The notes under the pieces: model-generated
Seen by the model: only the letters and a program-made list of their open reading frames with translations
Databases searched by the model: none
What the model was told of the DNA's origin: nothing
Made by a program: the position numbers and the translations under genes
Assembly: GCA_026398735.1 (NCBI GenBank)
Contig: JAPLSH010000004.1
Span: 186,001-250,000 of the forward strand
Source of the DNA: Pseudomonadota bacterium
Lineage (GTDB): Bacteria > Pseudomonadota > Gammaproteobacteria > Steroidobacterales > Steroidobacteraceae
Direction: 5' to 3'
Length of the DNA: 64,000 nt
Shown: positions 26,468 to 36,995 of the stretch, in pieces
Layout: every line of letters begins with the position of its first letter
Numbering within the stretch: position 1 is the stretch's first letter

Positions 26468-27521
26468 CGAAGAAGTCGCTGATCTCGTCCCCCAGTGCCT
26501 TGCTGTCATCGGCAGTGGCTGATGCCGTGAAGTCGCCCAGATCACCGGTGGCAATCACGTGCAGGTGCGCCAGCTGATAACGGATCAGCCGCACCTTGGC
26601 CCAAGGCGAATACAGACCCAGCGTGATGACGATGAGCAAAGCGTTGGTGAGCAGCAGTGCTGCCAGGCCTGGGCCACTGAGCGTCGACTCGATTCGATGC
26701 GGGCCGATGGTGAGATTGCCGAAGGCCAGATTGAGCTGCCCAGCCTGATAGATGCCAGCCACCAACAGACCGGCGACAAAAAACACCGCGGCGAGAGTCC
26801 CAGATACGGGTGCTGAACCCATGGCACCCGATCCAGTGGTGGCGACCAAAGCGCCGCAGACCACTGCTGCCAGTATCAGTACGCCCAGTGCCTTCAAGAT
26901 GAACCAGCCGTAGAAAGCATAAAACTGCTTGATGGCCACATCGTAGCCGGCGCGCTGCGAGCCATAAGCACTGTTGCCCAGCAGATAGGTCAAGCGGCGC
27001 TGCAAGAAAACCGGAAACAGGATGCCCGCGGTAAAGGTTGCTGCCAGCCACCACAGGATGTAGGCCTTGAAGGCACCTTTGTAGTCGCCGTGAAAGCCAA
27101 AGCGCAGACCACGCCAGGACGTCATGCGCAGGTGAAAGCGCCGCGAGCGCAGGATCACCCACGGCAGGCCCACCAACAGCAGCGGAACCACGATCAGGTT
27201 GAGCAGCGGGTTGATCTGGCCAGCGAGCAAAAACAGCGCATAGCCACCGACCGTGATAAGCCGGCCGATGAGGATGGCCACCGGCTCAGCGTGATAGTCG
27301 AAGGCATGACCCTCTAGCGAGGTGCTGCCATGAAAGTAGCGCAGGCGGCGCACCTTGGCCCAAGCCGAATAAATACCGACCGTGACGATGGTCAGCAGCA
27401 GATTGACGATCCAGATACGAAAGTATTCGCTGCCGCTGCCGCGAAACTCAAAAGGTAGGGCACGCGGTGCTGTCACCGGAGCAGGGGCGTCAAAGACGCT
27501 GTCGGTGTTGTCGATGCTCAC
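26448..27521 (-). CDS. DUF898 (YjgN-like) inner membrane protein
   Basis: 357 residues. Repeated units give the YjgN/DUF898 pattern: FEFRGSGSEYFRIWIVNLLLTIVTVGIYSAWAKVRRLRYFHGST near the N terminus and LLTNALLIVITLGLYSPWAKVRLIRYQLAHL near the C terminus, with about six transmembrane helices between. The function is unknown. DUF898 genes are often paired with a downstream M48 peptidase, as here, where the two genes overlap. The start overlaps the glutathione peroxidase stop by 4 bp. Confidence 0.87.
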   Translation of the reverse strand: MSIDNTDSVFDAPAPVTAPRALPFEFRGSGSEYFRIWIVNLLLTIVTVGIYSAWAKVRRLRYFHGSTSLEGHAFDYHAEPVAILIGRLITVGGYALFLLAGQINPLLNLIVVPLLLVGLPWVILRSRRFHLRMTSWRGLRFGFHGDYKGAFKAYILWWLAATFTAGILFPVFLQRRLTYLLGNSAYGSQRAGYDVAIKQFYAFYGWFILKALGVLILAAVVCGALVATTGSGAMGSAPVSGTLAAVFFVAGLLVAGIYQAGQLNLAFGNLTIGPHRIESTLSGPGLAALLLTNALLIVITLGLYSPWAKVRLIRYQLAHLHVIATGDLGDFTASATADDSKALGDEISDFFDVDFGI

Positions 27522-27994
27522 AGCAGTGCGGCGACGGCAGCGTCAATGTCGGTAGGTTTGTCGGTGGGCGCAAAGCGCTGCACCACAGCACCGTTGCGGT
27601 CGATCAGGAACTTGGTGAAGTTCCACTTGATGCCGGTGGTGCCGAGCAAACCCGGCTTGGCCTGCTTGAGCTGCTCCCACAGCGGATGCGCGTTGCTACC
27701 GTTCACCTCGACCTTGGCGAACAGCGGAAAAGTGACATCGTAGGTCAGGCTGCAGAACTGCGCGATCTGCGCCTCATCCCCTGGCTCCTGCGAACCAAAC
27801 TGATTGCAGGGAAAGCCCAGCACTGCAAAGCCGCGGTCTTGATACTTTTTATAGAGCGCCTCTAGGCCGGTGTATTGCGGCGTGAAGCCGCAGCGGCTGG
27901 CCACGTTTACCACCAGCAGCACCTTGCCTTGCCACTGGCTGAAGGGATGCTCGACACCTTGGATGTCGCGTACGGTCGTGGCGTAGATACCCAT
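27518..27994 (-). CDS. Glutathione peroxidase (BtuE-like)
   Basis: 158 residues, the standard small bacterial form. The active-site block VNVASRCGFTPQYTGLEALY carries the peroxidatic Cys (about 35). FPCNQFGSQEPG holds the Gln and resolving Cys region, and IKWNFTKFLIDRNG the catalytic Trp-Asn. It reduces hydroperoxides in the cytoplasm. It uses Cys, not selenocysteine. An upstream in-frame start at 28054 would add 20 unrelated residues, so ATG 27994 is chosen. It lies 56 bp after the M50 protease gene and overlaps DUF898. Confidence 0.93.
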   Translation of the reverse strand: MGIYATTVRDIQGVEHPFSQWQGKVLLVVNVASRCGFTPQYTGLEALYKKYQDRGFAVLGFPCNQFGSQEPGDEAQIAQFCSLTYDVTFPLFAKVEVNGSNAHPLWEQLKQAKPGLLGTTGIKWNFTKFLIDRNGAVVQRFAPTDKPTDIDAAVAALL

Positions 27995-28050
27995 GGCGTG
28001 GCCTTCAGCAGTTGTTATGCCTTGAGCATGGACCACAGCTTGCCGGCTTG

Positions 28051-28767
28051 TCACCCGAAACGCGTGCGCGGTAACTCAGCGTGTAAATCGTGGCACATCA
28101 TTGCCAGGAAGATCAGCAGCGCGCCATATAGCAAACCGTAATGCCAACGCACTTGAGTGGCCACGGTGTAGTAGTCGGGATTGTGGGCCGGCGCCTGACC
28201 CCGCCAAGCGGCCATCATCTGCGGGAAGGCCAGCATGGCGATGAGCAGAAACAGTGGATTCCAGCTCTGGATGAACAGCGCGACGATCACCGGCACGCCC
28301 AGCAACCACAGCTTGGGTGAAATGGCTGCACTGACGCGGCCACCATCAAACGGCAGCACCGGCACCAGATTGACGAGATTCAAAAAGAAACCGGCATAAG
28401 CCAGTGCCAGCAGCAAACTGCTATCGAACTGGCGCGCCAAAAAATAGCAGGCCAGTGCTCCCACGGAACCCACCAGCGGGCCGGCAATGCCCACATAGGC
28501 TTCGGTACGCGCATCCATGGGTTGTTGCTTGAGTTGTATCCAGGCACCGACAAACGGAATGAACGTGGGTAGGCCCACCTTCAGACCACTGCGGCGCGCT
28601 GCCACGTAATGCCCCAACTCGTGCACCAGCAGCAGCAGCACAAAGCCCAGCGCATAAGCCCAGCCAAACACGAACGAGTACACGATGACCGACAGCGCCA
28701 TCGTGCCTACCGTGATGAACAACTTGCTGAACTTGAGGCCGGCCAGCAGCCACATGAACCACTTCAT
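28051..28767 (-). CDS. Site-2 protease family protein (M50)
   Basis: 238 residues with about six transmembrane helices. The intramembrane zinc motif is LVHELGHYVAARR (His49, Glu50, His53). The second site is VNLVPVLPFDGGRVSAA, giving the aspartate ligand. IPFVGAWIQLKQQPMDARTEAYVGIAGPLVGS is the family's conserved loop and helix 4 segment. It should cut substrates within the membrane. It resembles the group without PDZ domains found near housekeeping genes. The start overlaps the DUF2167 stop by 4 bp. Confidence 0.88.
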   Translation of the reverse strand: MKWFMWLLAGLKFSKLFITVGTMALSVIVYSFVFGWAYALGFVLLLLVHELGHYVAARRSGLKVGLPTFIPFVGAWIQLKQQPMDARTEAYVGIAGPLVGSVGALACYFLARQFDSSLLLALAYAGFFLNLVNLVPVLPFDGGRVSAAISPKLWLLGVPVIVALFIQSWNPLFLLIAMLAFPQMMAAWRGQAPAHNPDYYTVATQVRWHYGLLYGALLIFLAMMCHDLHAELPRTRFG

Positions 28768-29708
28768 GCTGCAGCTCCCGGATCAGAAGGCGGTTGGGGT
28801 GGAGTGGACTTACCGCGCAGGCGTTGCCACAGGCCACCACCCAACACCATGGCACCAGCGAAAAACAGCTTGGCGAACTTGGCGACAAAGGCTAGTGCCA
28901 CGGCCAGCAGGCCAAGCTTTTTAGCCGCAACGCCGGCCACTAGCGCCGCCAGACCATACGCGGCGATCTTGTCGGTGCTGGCATTGAAATCACCATAAGC
29001 CTTGCCGTCATTGAACCGCACTGCTGCCAACAGGCGCTGCGCATGACGTTGGTCCTGCAGGATGTCGCGTTGGCTGGTGATCAAGTTGAGTTCGATATAA
29101 CCCTCGCGGCCCAACACATAGGTGTTGTAGTTGACCGAGGGATCGGTATCAGCAACATCTTTGTTGCGAGCCTCGGCAGACCACACCAGTCGATGATGCC
29201 CAGCGTCATAGGCGGGAGATTCGAGCCAGCGTGTCACCTCAATGGCAGGTAAGCCGATCTTGCGACGCTGCTCGTTGCCGGCTTCAGTGCCGTCTTTGAG
29301 TGATTGCAGCAAGGCCTTGGCATCCCACTCGCGGGCCTCGTCGTCCTTGATGTAGCCGGCAGCGTCAAAGTCGAGGCTGACAAACCAGTCGCCCTGATCC
29401 AACGGAAAGATAAGCCCCAGCAATCTGTCGTCGGTGGGATTGCCCAGGGCGGCCATCAAAGCCGCCGAGGGCTTGGAGGGCACGTACCCATAGCCTTCGG
29501 GCAGGGCCAAGGTTGCCTGCTCGGCCAGTGCAATGGTGGTAGGGCCTCGTTGCATCGCCTCGCCGGCAGCCTTCCAGGCCCGCTGCGCGGCCTCGCCCGG
29601 AGCAGCAGGCGGCGCATCTGCCGCCAGCGAAAATGCTGCGAACAGGACGGCTATTGCGGCGAAAATCGCCGATCCTCGCGCCTTGTGCTTGGCGGCGGAG
29701 GCCGGCAA
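28764..29708 (-). CDS. DUF2167 membrane-anchored protein
   Basis: About 314 residues from TTG 29708, just after the gyrB stop, or 331 from ATG 29759 inside gyrB. A hydrophobic segment follows RGSAIFAAIAVLFAAFSLA (signal peptide). The DUF2167 domain has ALPEGYGYVPSKPSAALM, LGLIFPLDQGDWFVSLDFDAAGYIKDDEA and GREGYIELNLITSQRDI. Two C-terminal transmembrane segments surround AAYGLAALVAGVAAKK and LFFAGAMVLGGGLW, then a Pro-rich tail. The function is unknown. It leads a five-gene overlapping run with M50, glutathione peroxidase, DUF898 and M48 genes. Confidence 0.82.
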   Translation of the reverse strand: MPASAAKHKARGSAIFAAIAVLFAAFSLAADAPPAAPGEAAQRAWKAAGEAMQRGPTTIALAEQATLALPEGYGYVPSKPSAALMAALGNPTDDRLLGLIFPLDQGDWFVSLDFDAAGYIKDDEAREWDAKALLQSLKDGTEAGNEQRRKIGLPAIEVTRWLESPAYDAGHHRLVWSAEARNKDVADTDPSVNYNTYVLGREGYIELNLITSQRDILQDQRHAQRLLAAVRFNDGKAYGDFNASTDKIAAYGLAALVAGVAAKKLGLLAVALAFVAKFAKLFFAGAMVLGGGLWQRLRGKSTPPQPPSDPGAAA

Positions 29709-29709
29709 G

Positions 29710-32187
<2,478 letters not shown>

Positions 32188-32189
32188 TC

Positions 32190-32195
32190 ATTATA
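32190..32195 (-). promoter_or_regulatory. -10 box upstream of gyrB
   Basis: On the minus strand TATAAT is a perfect -10 element, with a second TATAGT overlapping it. Transcription would start near 32183, about 20 bases before the gyrB ATG. No convincing -35 is seen. Confidence 0.5.
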
Positions 32196-32232
32196 CTATA
32201 GACCCTGAACAGCGCACCTCTTACTGACACGA

Positions 32233-32248
32233 TGTTTCACGTGGAACA
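32233..32248. other. parS-like centromere site 1
   Basis: The 16-mer TGTTTCACGTGGAACA has the invariant CACGTG core and GTT...AAC arms of ParB (Spo0J) binding sites. The known pseudomonad form is TGTTCCACGTGGAACA and this differs by one base. It is intergenic, between recF and gyrB, about 2.4 kb from the proposed oriC. Confidence 0.82.
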
Positions 32249-32266
32249 GCACAGGAAGCGTTGTGG

Positions 32267-33319
32267 CTAGAGCTCGGTCACCACCCCTGCATTGACCCGA
32301 TAGACCCGTTCCGGCTCGCCAAACACCGCCAGACCGGGTGCCAGCGACGTAATTACCAACTGGCAATCCAGTTCCCGCACCAAGCCAACCAAACCAGCAA
32401 GGCGGGTCTCGTCCAGTTCAGCGGCCGGATCATCGAGCAACAAAGTCGGTACTTTGCCCCCCTCCATCCGCAAGCGCGCGAGCAAGGCAAGGACGAGGGC
32501 AGCAGACACCAGCTTCTGCTGACCACGGGACAACACCTCCCGAGCGGCAACACCGTTGACCCGCAAAGGCACGTCGGCGCGATGCGGCCCGTTGAGGGTA
32601 GTGCCTCGCTCCAAGTCGCGGCTGCGGTTTTCGTCCAGAGACTGAGCCAAGGTTTTGTCCTGAGACCAGCCGCGGTTGTAGCCTAGCTGTACCTCCAAGC
32701 CCGTCAGTCGCAGCACGGTCTCAGACCAGAACGGCCGCAACGAGTCCAACCAACTGCTGCGGTAGCTGTCGATGCATTGGCCGTGCTCAATCAACTCCTG
32801 TTCCCAGGGCGCCGGGCTCTGACCCAGTTTGAGGGCGGCATTGCGTTGACGCAGTGCCCGACTAAAGCGCAGCCAGTGCGGCAGGAACTGAGGTTCCACG
32901 TGGAACACTCCCCAGTCCAGCCAGCGGCGACGCTCAGCAGGGCCTTCTTCGACCAATCGGTGGATATCCGGGTCGATGACTTCGACGAACAAGGCTGCGG
33001 GCAATTCGGCGAGCGACTCGGCATCGCGGCCATCGATACGCGCCTGATACTGCCCCTCCCGCCGGTATTCAAAACCAATGCGGTGGGTCGGATCGACGGT
33101 TTCGCCATAGATCCGCAGATAGTCGGTATCCCGACTGATCAGCCGCTCTGTGAGGCGATTGCGGAAAGATCGACCGCGCCCCAACAGGAACAGGGATTCG
33201 AGTAACGAGGTTTTACCTGACCCGTTGGCGCCCTGAATCAACGTAAGGCGGGGCGCCAGGGTCAGCTCGGCGCTGCGCAGACAGCGCAGCTGTTCGATAC
33301 GCAGCGTCCCGAGTCCCAT
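32267..33319 (-). CDS. recF: DNA replication and repair protein RecF
   Basis: 350 residues. SMC/ABC-like ATPase: Walker A IQGANGSGKTSLLESL near residue 32, LSRGQQKLVSAALVLALLARL is the ABC signature, and LLLDDPAAELDETRL is Walker B. The N terminus LGTLRIEQLRCLRSAELTL is typical. RecF loads RecA at gaps. It lies 33 bp after dnaN and 103 bp before gyrB. The coding sequence contains the second parS-like palindrome. Confidence 0.96.
   Translation of the reverse strand: MGLGTLRIEQLRCLRSAELTLAPRLTLIQGANGSGKTSLLESLFLLGRGRSFRNRLTERLISRDTDYLRIYGETVDPTHRIGFEYRREGQYQARIDGRDAESLAELPAALFVEVIDPDIHRLVEEGPAERRRWLDWGVFHVEPQFLPHWLRFSRALRQRNAALKLGQSPAPWEQELIEHGQCIDSYRSSWLDSLRPFWSETVLRLTGLEVQLGYNRGWSQDKTLAQSLDENRSRDLERGTTLNGPHRADVPLRVNGVAAREVLSRGQQKLVSAALVLALLARLRMEGGKVPTLLLDDPAAELDETRLAGLVGLVRELDCQLVITSLAPGLAVFGEPERVYRVNAGVVTEL
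32892..32907. other. parS-like centromere site 2, inside recF
   Basis: GGTTCCACGTGGAACA contains the perfect 14-bp palindrome GTTCCACGTGGAAC (32893-32906), the pseudomonad parS core. It falls within recF, about 1.8 kb from oriC and 659 bp from site 1. parAB genes are not in this window. Confidence 0.82.
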
Positions 33320-33352
33320 GAGCTGAGCCCGAGGCCGCCAGCCAAGGCGCCT

Positions 33353-34459
33353 TTACAGGCGCATCGGCATGACTACGTAGCGCACATCGCCCAAACCAGG
33401 GGAGCGAATAAGGCAGCTGCTGTTGGAGTCGGTCAGACCGATTTCGACGTTCTCGCCATCGATCGCTGCAATCGCCTCGACCAGATAGGTGACGTTGAAG
33501 CCGATTTCGACCTCATCACCCTGGTAGCTGACTTCGACCGAATCCTCGGCCTCTTCCTGCTCGGGATTGTGGGCCTGAACAGCCAGCACACCGGCGCTGA
33601 GGCTGAGGCGGACACCACGGTATTTTTCGTTGGACAGGATGGCCGTTCGGCTCAAAGCCTGGCGCAGCATGTTGCGATCTGCGGTGACAATGCGCGTGGG
33701 ATTGGCAGGGATCACGCGGCTATATTCTGGGAATTTGCCGTCAATAAGCTTGGATGTGAAGCGAACTTCGCCGATCGTGGCACGAATGTGATTTGTACCG
33801 ATGCTCAGGCTGACATCGCCCTCTTCGCCCAGCAGCCGCTGCAGCTCCAGGATGCCCTTGCGCGGCACAATGACCTGCTTGGCCACCCGCACGGCCTCAC
33901 CCAGCGTGGTTTCTGCAATTGCCAGACGATGGCCGTCAGTCGCGACAGCTCGCAGCGTTTTGTCAGCAGATTCGAGCAAAGTGCCGTTGAGGTAATAGCG
34001 CACATCCTGCTGCGCCATCGAGAAATGGGTTTTCTCGATGAGTCGCCGCAATTCACCCTGCGCCACGACCACAGCCTGTTCAGCGCTGACTTCGTCGACC
34101 TGCGGGAAATCACCGGCCGGCAGAGTGGACAGCACAAAGCGGCTGCGCCCGGCGCTGACCTTGAGCTTGTCGCCGTCCAAGGTCAGGGTGATTTGGGTGC
34201 GATCGGGCAGGGCGCGAATGATTTCCAGCAATTTGCGACCGGGAACGGTGATTTCCCCTGCCTGTGAGACAGCCGCTTCACCCGCAGCCACCAGTTCGAC
34301 CTCCAGGTCGGTACCGGTCAATGTCAACCGGCCCGGCTCGCCTACTTGAGCGGTGATGAGCACATTGGCCAAAACCGGCATGGTCTGCTTGCGCTCGACG
34401 ACACCGATCACGCCCTGCAAGGGCTGGAGGATCTGTTCACGGCTGGCGGTGAGTTTCAT
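33353..34459 (-). CDS. dnaN: DNA polymerase III beta sliding clamp
   Basis: 368 residues, standard length, three topologically similar clamp domains. Recognisable segments: QILQPLQGVIGVVERKQTMPVLANVLI at the start, RRLIEKTHFSMAQQDVRYYLNGTLLE in the middle, LRQALSRTAILSNEKYRGVRLS, and the C-terminal LIRSPGLGDVRYVVMPMRL. It encircles DNA and tethers the polymerase. It follows the oriC candidate region downstream of dnaA, on the same strand. Confidence 0.97.
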   Translation of the reverse strand: MKLTASREQILQPLQGVIGVVERKQTMPVLANVLITAQVGEPGRLTLTGTDLEVELVAAGEAAVSQAGEITVPGRKLLEIIRALPDRTQITLTLDGDKLKVSAGRSRFVLSTLPAGDFPQVDEVSAEQAVVVAQGELRRLIEKTHFSMAQQDVRYYLNGTLLESADKTLRAVATDGHRLAIAETTLGEAVRVAKQVIVPRKGILELQRLLGEEGDVSLSIGTNHIRATIGEVRFTSKLIDGKFPEYSRVIPANPTRIVTADRNMLRQALSRTAILSNEKYRGVRLSLSAGVLAVQAHNPEQEEAEDSVEVSYQGDEVEIGFNVTYLVEAIAAIDGENVEIGLTDSNSSCLIRSPGLGDVRYVVMPMRL

Positions 34460-34488
34460 GCGGGGGGCGTGCCTTCTGTATTCCGAGA

Positions 34489-34520
34489 AGTCTTATTTAA
34501 GACTGTTATGACTGTTATTG
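34489..34520. repeat. AT-rich palindrome and tandem 9-mers, possible DNA unwinding element
   Basis: AGTCTTA, two Ts, then TAAGACT forms a perfect palindrome (34489-34504). It overlaps two tandem copies of GACTGTTAT (34501-34509 and 34510-34518). AT content is clearly above the surroundings, suiting a duplex unwinding element. It may also house the dnaN promoter. Confidence 0.6.
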
Positions 34521-34652
34521 GGCCTGTGGGCAACGAGGATAAACCAGAACACGCTGTCGATTCATGCCCTTGCGTCCGGTTGTCCTGTGCGCCTTTGGCT
34601 GGACGAGTTGTCTTCAAACTGTGTGTGGGTTGTGGATAGTTTCATCCCCTGC

Positions 34653-34709
34653 TTTTGCACCGCACCGTCCACAGACTTATGCACCGCTTGATGCACAGCC
34701 TTATGCACA
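34653..34709 (+). repeat. Five DnaA-box-like 9-mers at 12-bp spacing
   Basis: 9-mers begin at 34653 (TTTTGCACC), 34665 (CCGTCCACA), 34677 (TTATGCACC), 34689 (TGATGCACA) and 34701 (TTATGCACA), each exactly 12 bp apart. The last is a perfect TTATNCACA box, the third has one mismatch, and the others are weaker. All point the same way. The 12-bp unit looks like NNTTATGCACAG. Confidence 0.8.
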
Positions 34710-34732
34710 GGCGCGAGGCCTTTAAACAGGGC

Positions 34733-36085
34733 TTAACCGGTCAATGTACGCAGCAAATTCAGGTAGTCCTCACGCATGCGTTGATCGGTATCACGCAGGT
34801 CGCGGATGCGTTTGCAGGCATGCATAACCGTGGTGTGATCACGTCCACCAAACGCATCACCGATCTCCGGCAGGCTGTGTTGGGTCAATTCTTTGGCCAA
34901 TGCCATGGCCACTTGCCGTGGTCTTGCAATGGACCGATTGCGTCGCTGCGACAACAACTCTGCAACGCGAACCTTGAAGTAATCGGCGACGGTCTTCTGA
35001 ATATTCTCGAGCGTCACCAAGCGAGCCTGCAAAGTAAGCAGGTCTTTGAGTGCCGCCTTGGCAAAGTCCAAGGTGATGGGCTCACCGGTGAACTGCGCAT
35101 TGGCAAGCACGCGTCGCAACGCGCCTTCGAGTTCACGTACGTTGGAGCGGATGCGTTGCGCAATGAAGAACGCGACTTCATCGGGCAATGTGACCCCTAC
35201 TCCCTGTGCCTTGCTTATCAAAATGGCAACGCAGGTTTCCAGTTCGGGCGGCTCAATGCCTACCGTCAAACCCCATCCGAAGCGGGATTTTAAGCGTTCT
35301 TCGAGGCCTTCCACTTCTTTGGGAAAGCGATCACAGGTCAGGATGATTTGTGCCTGACCTTCAAACAACGCGTTGAAGGTATGAAAAAACTCTTCTTGCG
35401 AGCGGTCTTTGCCGGCAAAGAATTGAATGTCATCGATAAGCAATGCCGACAGTGAACGGTACGAGTTTTTGAACTCGTTCATCTGGTTGTGCTGCAGTGC
35501 CTTAACCATGTCACCGACAAAGCGCTCGGAGTGCACATAGGCCACACGCGCTTGCGGATCACGTTGACGAATGACGTGCCCGATGGCTTGCATCAAATGT
35601 GTCTTGCCCAAACCCACGCCGCCATAGATGAACAGCGGGTTATAGGCGGTGCCTGGATGCTCGGCGACCTGTATGGCCGCAGCTTTGGCAAAGTGATTGC
35701 TCTTGCCTTCAACAAAGGTGTCGAAGGTGCACATCGGGTTGAGCTTGATGCCGGCGACTACCGGATCGTTGCGCTTGGAGGTGAGGCCCACTGTGGCCGG
35801 CGCGCTGATCGGCGGCGGTGCCGCGGCGGCACGCGAGCCCATCTCCAAACTAAAAGGCACCCGCTGACCGGCTTCGGCAGTCAAAAGGTCGGCAATACGG
35901 TTGCCCAGTTCCTTACGGATCCAATCCACTGCAAAACGATTGGGCGCCAACAGCACCAATTCATCGCCAGCAACCTTGGCCTGTAAGGGCCGAACCCACG
36001 TATTGAACTGCTGCTCGGCCATCTCGTGCTCGAGCGTGGCAACCACGCGAGACCAGAGCGACAGGAGTAGTTCCGAGGTCGGCAT
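34733..36085 (-). CDS. dnaA: Chromosomal replication initiator DnaA
   Basis: 450 residues, four domains. Domain I starts [31 protein letters not shown]. Domain II is short (about 85-110). Domain III is AAA+ with [19 protein letters not shown] and [26 protein letters not shown]. Domain IV is the DNA-binding part ending [20 protein letters not shown], the DnaA signature that reads TTATNCACA. It unwinds oriC. Its stop lies 23 bp from the last DnaA box of the array. Confidence 0.98.
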   Translation of the reverse strand: MPTSELLLSLWSRVVATLEHEMAEQQFNTWVRPLQAKVAGDELVLLAPNRFAVDWIRKELGNRIADLLTAEAGQRVPFSLEMGSRAAAAPPPISAPATVGLTSKRNDPVVAGIKLNPMCTFDTFVEGKSNHFAKAAAIQVAEHPGTAYNPLFIYGGVGLGKTHLMQAIGHVIRQRDPQARVAYVHSERFVGDMVKALQHNQMNEFKNSYRSLSALLIDDIQFFAGKDRSQEEFFHTFNALFEGQAQIILTCDRFPKEVEGLEERLKSRFGWGLTVGIEPPELETCVAILISKAQGVGVTLPDEVAFFIAQRIRSNVRELEGALRRVLANAQFTGEPITLDFAKAALKDLLTLQARLVTLENIQKTVADYFKVRVAELLSQRRNRSIARPRQVAMALAKELTQHSLPEIGDAFGGRDHTTVMHACKRIRDLRDTDQRMREDYLNLLRTLTG

Positions 36086-36173
36086 GGCGATGAGGGCTTT
36101 TGGATGGGGAAAAGGATCGGGAGTCTATACCCGCGGGCTGGAGTTGCCATAGATTTGCCACATCCGATGTGGC

Positions 36174-36202
36174 TTGACAGCAGAGCCTGCTCTACGTAAC
36201 CT
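36174..36202 (+). promoter_or_regulatory. rpmH-rnpA promoter
   Basis: TTGACA (36174-36179, perfect -35), a 17-bp spacer and TAACCT (36197-36202). It gives a leader of about 35 bases before the rpmH ATG and is divergent from dnaA. Confidence 0.6.
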
Positions 36203-36243
36203 TCCGGCCCCGCTCAAGACCCGCGCGACTCAGGCCTGCCTAC

Positions 36244-36378
36244 ATGAAACGCACTTACCAGCCCAGCAAGATCAAGCGCGTCCGTACGCATGGCTTTCGC
36301 GCCCGTATGGCCACCCCGGACGGCCGCAAGGTCCTGTCCCGCCGTCGCGCCAAGGGCCGCAAGCGCCTGATCCCCTAA
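36244..36378 (+). CDS. rpmH: 50S ribosomal protein L34
   Basis: 44 residues. The Lys/Arg-rich sequence starts [22 protein letters not shown] and contains [19 protein letters not shown], matching L34 throughout. It is a small protein of the large ribosomal subunit. It is the first gene of the classic rpmH-rnpA-yidD-yidC run, with rnpA starting 24 bp later. Confidence 0.97.
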   Translation: MKRTYQPSKIKRVRTHGFRARMATPDGRKVLSRRRAKGRKRLIP

Positions 36379-36402
36379 GGGCCCGCCGAGCGCCTGGCGC
36401 TC

Positions 36403-36786
36403 ATGACGGCCTCCAGCGGCACCGCGCGCGGGTTCCCCCGCCCGGTCCGGCTGCTTTCCGGCAAAGACTTCGATCGCGTCTACACGCTGCGAAAGCGCGT
36501 GTCCGACAGCTATTTCTCGGTCAATTATGCCCCTGCCACCGGCGGCGCTGCTCGTTTGGGCCTGTCGGTGGGCGCCAAAATGGCCGGCAACTCAGTGTCC
36601 CGCAACCGGGTCAAGCGCACCATCCGCGAGTCGTTCCGCCAACACCGCGCCACCCTACCCCCCCTGGATTTGGTTGTGGGCGCGCGCGCGCTGGTCCGTA
36701 CCGCGCATAATGCGCGTCTGCGCGAGAGCCTCGCCGAACTCTGGACCCGGATAGCCAAGCAATGCGCCGTATCGCCCGCGGAATGA
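36403..36786 (+). CDS. rnpA: Ribonuclease P protein component
   Basis: 127 residues, basic. The RNP signature is present: FPRPVRLLSGKDFDRVYTLRKRVSD, RLGLSVGAKMAGNSVSRNRVKRTIRESFR (the conserved RNRxKR box) and LDLVVGARAL. It binds RNase P RNA to process tRNA 5' ends. The 3' end overlaps yidD by 25 bp, a frequent arrangement. Confidence 0.96.
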   Translation: MTASSGTARGFPRPVRLLSGKDFDRVYTLRKRVSDSYFSVNYAPATGGAARLGLSVGAKMAGNSVSRNRVKRTIRESFRQHRATLPPLDLVVGARALVRTAHNARLRESLAELWTRIAKQCAVSPAE

Positions 36787-36995
36787 TCCGCCTCTACCAG
36801 GTGCTAATCAGCCCGCACCTGGGGGCGCGTTGCCGTTTCCATCCCAGCTGTTCGCAGTACGCCTATGAGGCCTATGGCCAACATGGCAGCTTGCGCGGCA
36901 CCTATCTGACTGTGCATCGGCTCTGCCGCTGCCATCCTTTCAATGCCGGGGGCCATGACCCCGTGCCCAACGCGGATACCCACTCATGTCGATGA
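36762..36995 (+). CDS. yidD: Membrane protein insertion efficiency factor YidD
   Basis: 77 residues. IRLYQVLISPHLGARCRFHPSCSQYAYEAYGQHG and RLCRCHPFNAGGHDPVP contain the three conserved cysteine-flanked blocks of YidD, a membrane-associated helper of YidC. ATG 36762 fits the family N terminus; a second ATG at 36783 overlaps the rnpA stop. The coding end overlaps yidC by 10 bp. Confidence 0.94.
   Translation: MRRIARGMIRLYQVLISPHLGARCRFHPSCSQYAYEAYGQHGSLRGTYLTVHRLCRCHPFNAGGHDPVPNADTHSCR

Larger units (their letters stand above)
34460..34732. other. oriC: Candidate chromosomal replication origin (oriC), dnaA-dnaN intergenic
   Basis: This 273-bp region has three parts. Nearest dnaA is an array of DnaA-box-like 9-mers (34653-34709). 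Next is an inverted box at 34631-34639 (TGTGGATAG, one mismatch to TTATCCACA on the other strand). Nearest dnaN is an AT-rich stretch (34489-34520). Flanking genes point away on both sides, dnaN and gyrB leftward and rpmH onward rightward. The location matches many bacterial origins. The dnaA-rpmH gap has no comparable boxes. Confidence 0.8.

Noticed and set aside
27518-27994. Selenocysteine form of glutathione peroxidase
   Set aside because: The active-site codon gives Cys; no in-frame TGA or SECIS-like hairpin was seen.
34655-35293. Plus-strand open frame starting with repeated Met-His-Arg
   Set aside because: The repeat is the translation of the 12-bp DnaA-box array and the rest is antisense to dnaA.
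36086-36243. dnaA-rpmH intergenic gap as the origin
   Set aside because: No TTATNCACA-like boxes or AT-rich repeats were seen; the dnaA-dnaN gap has both.
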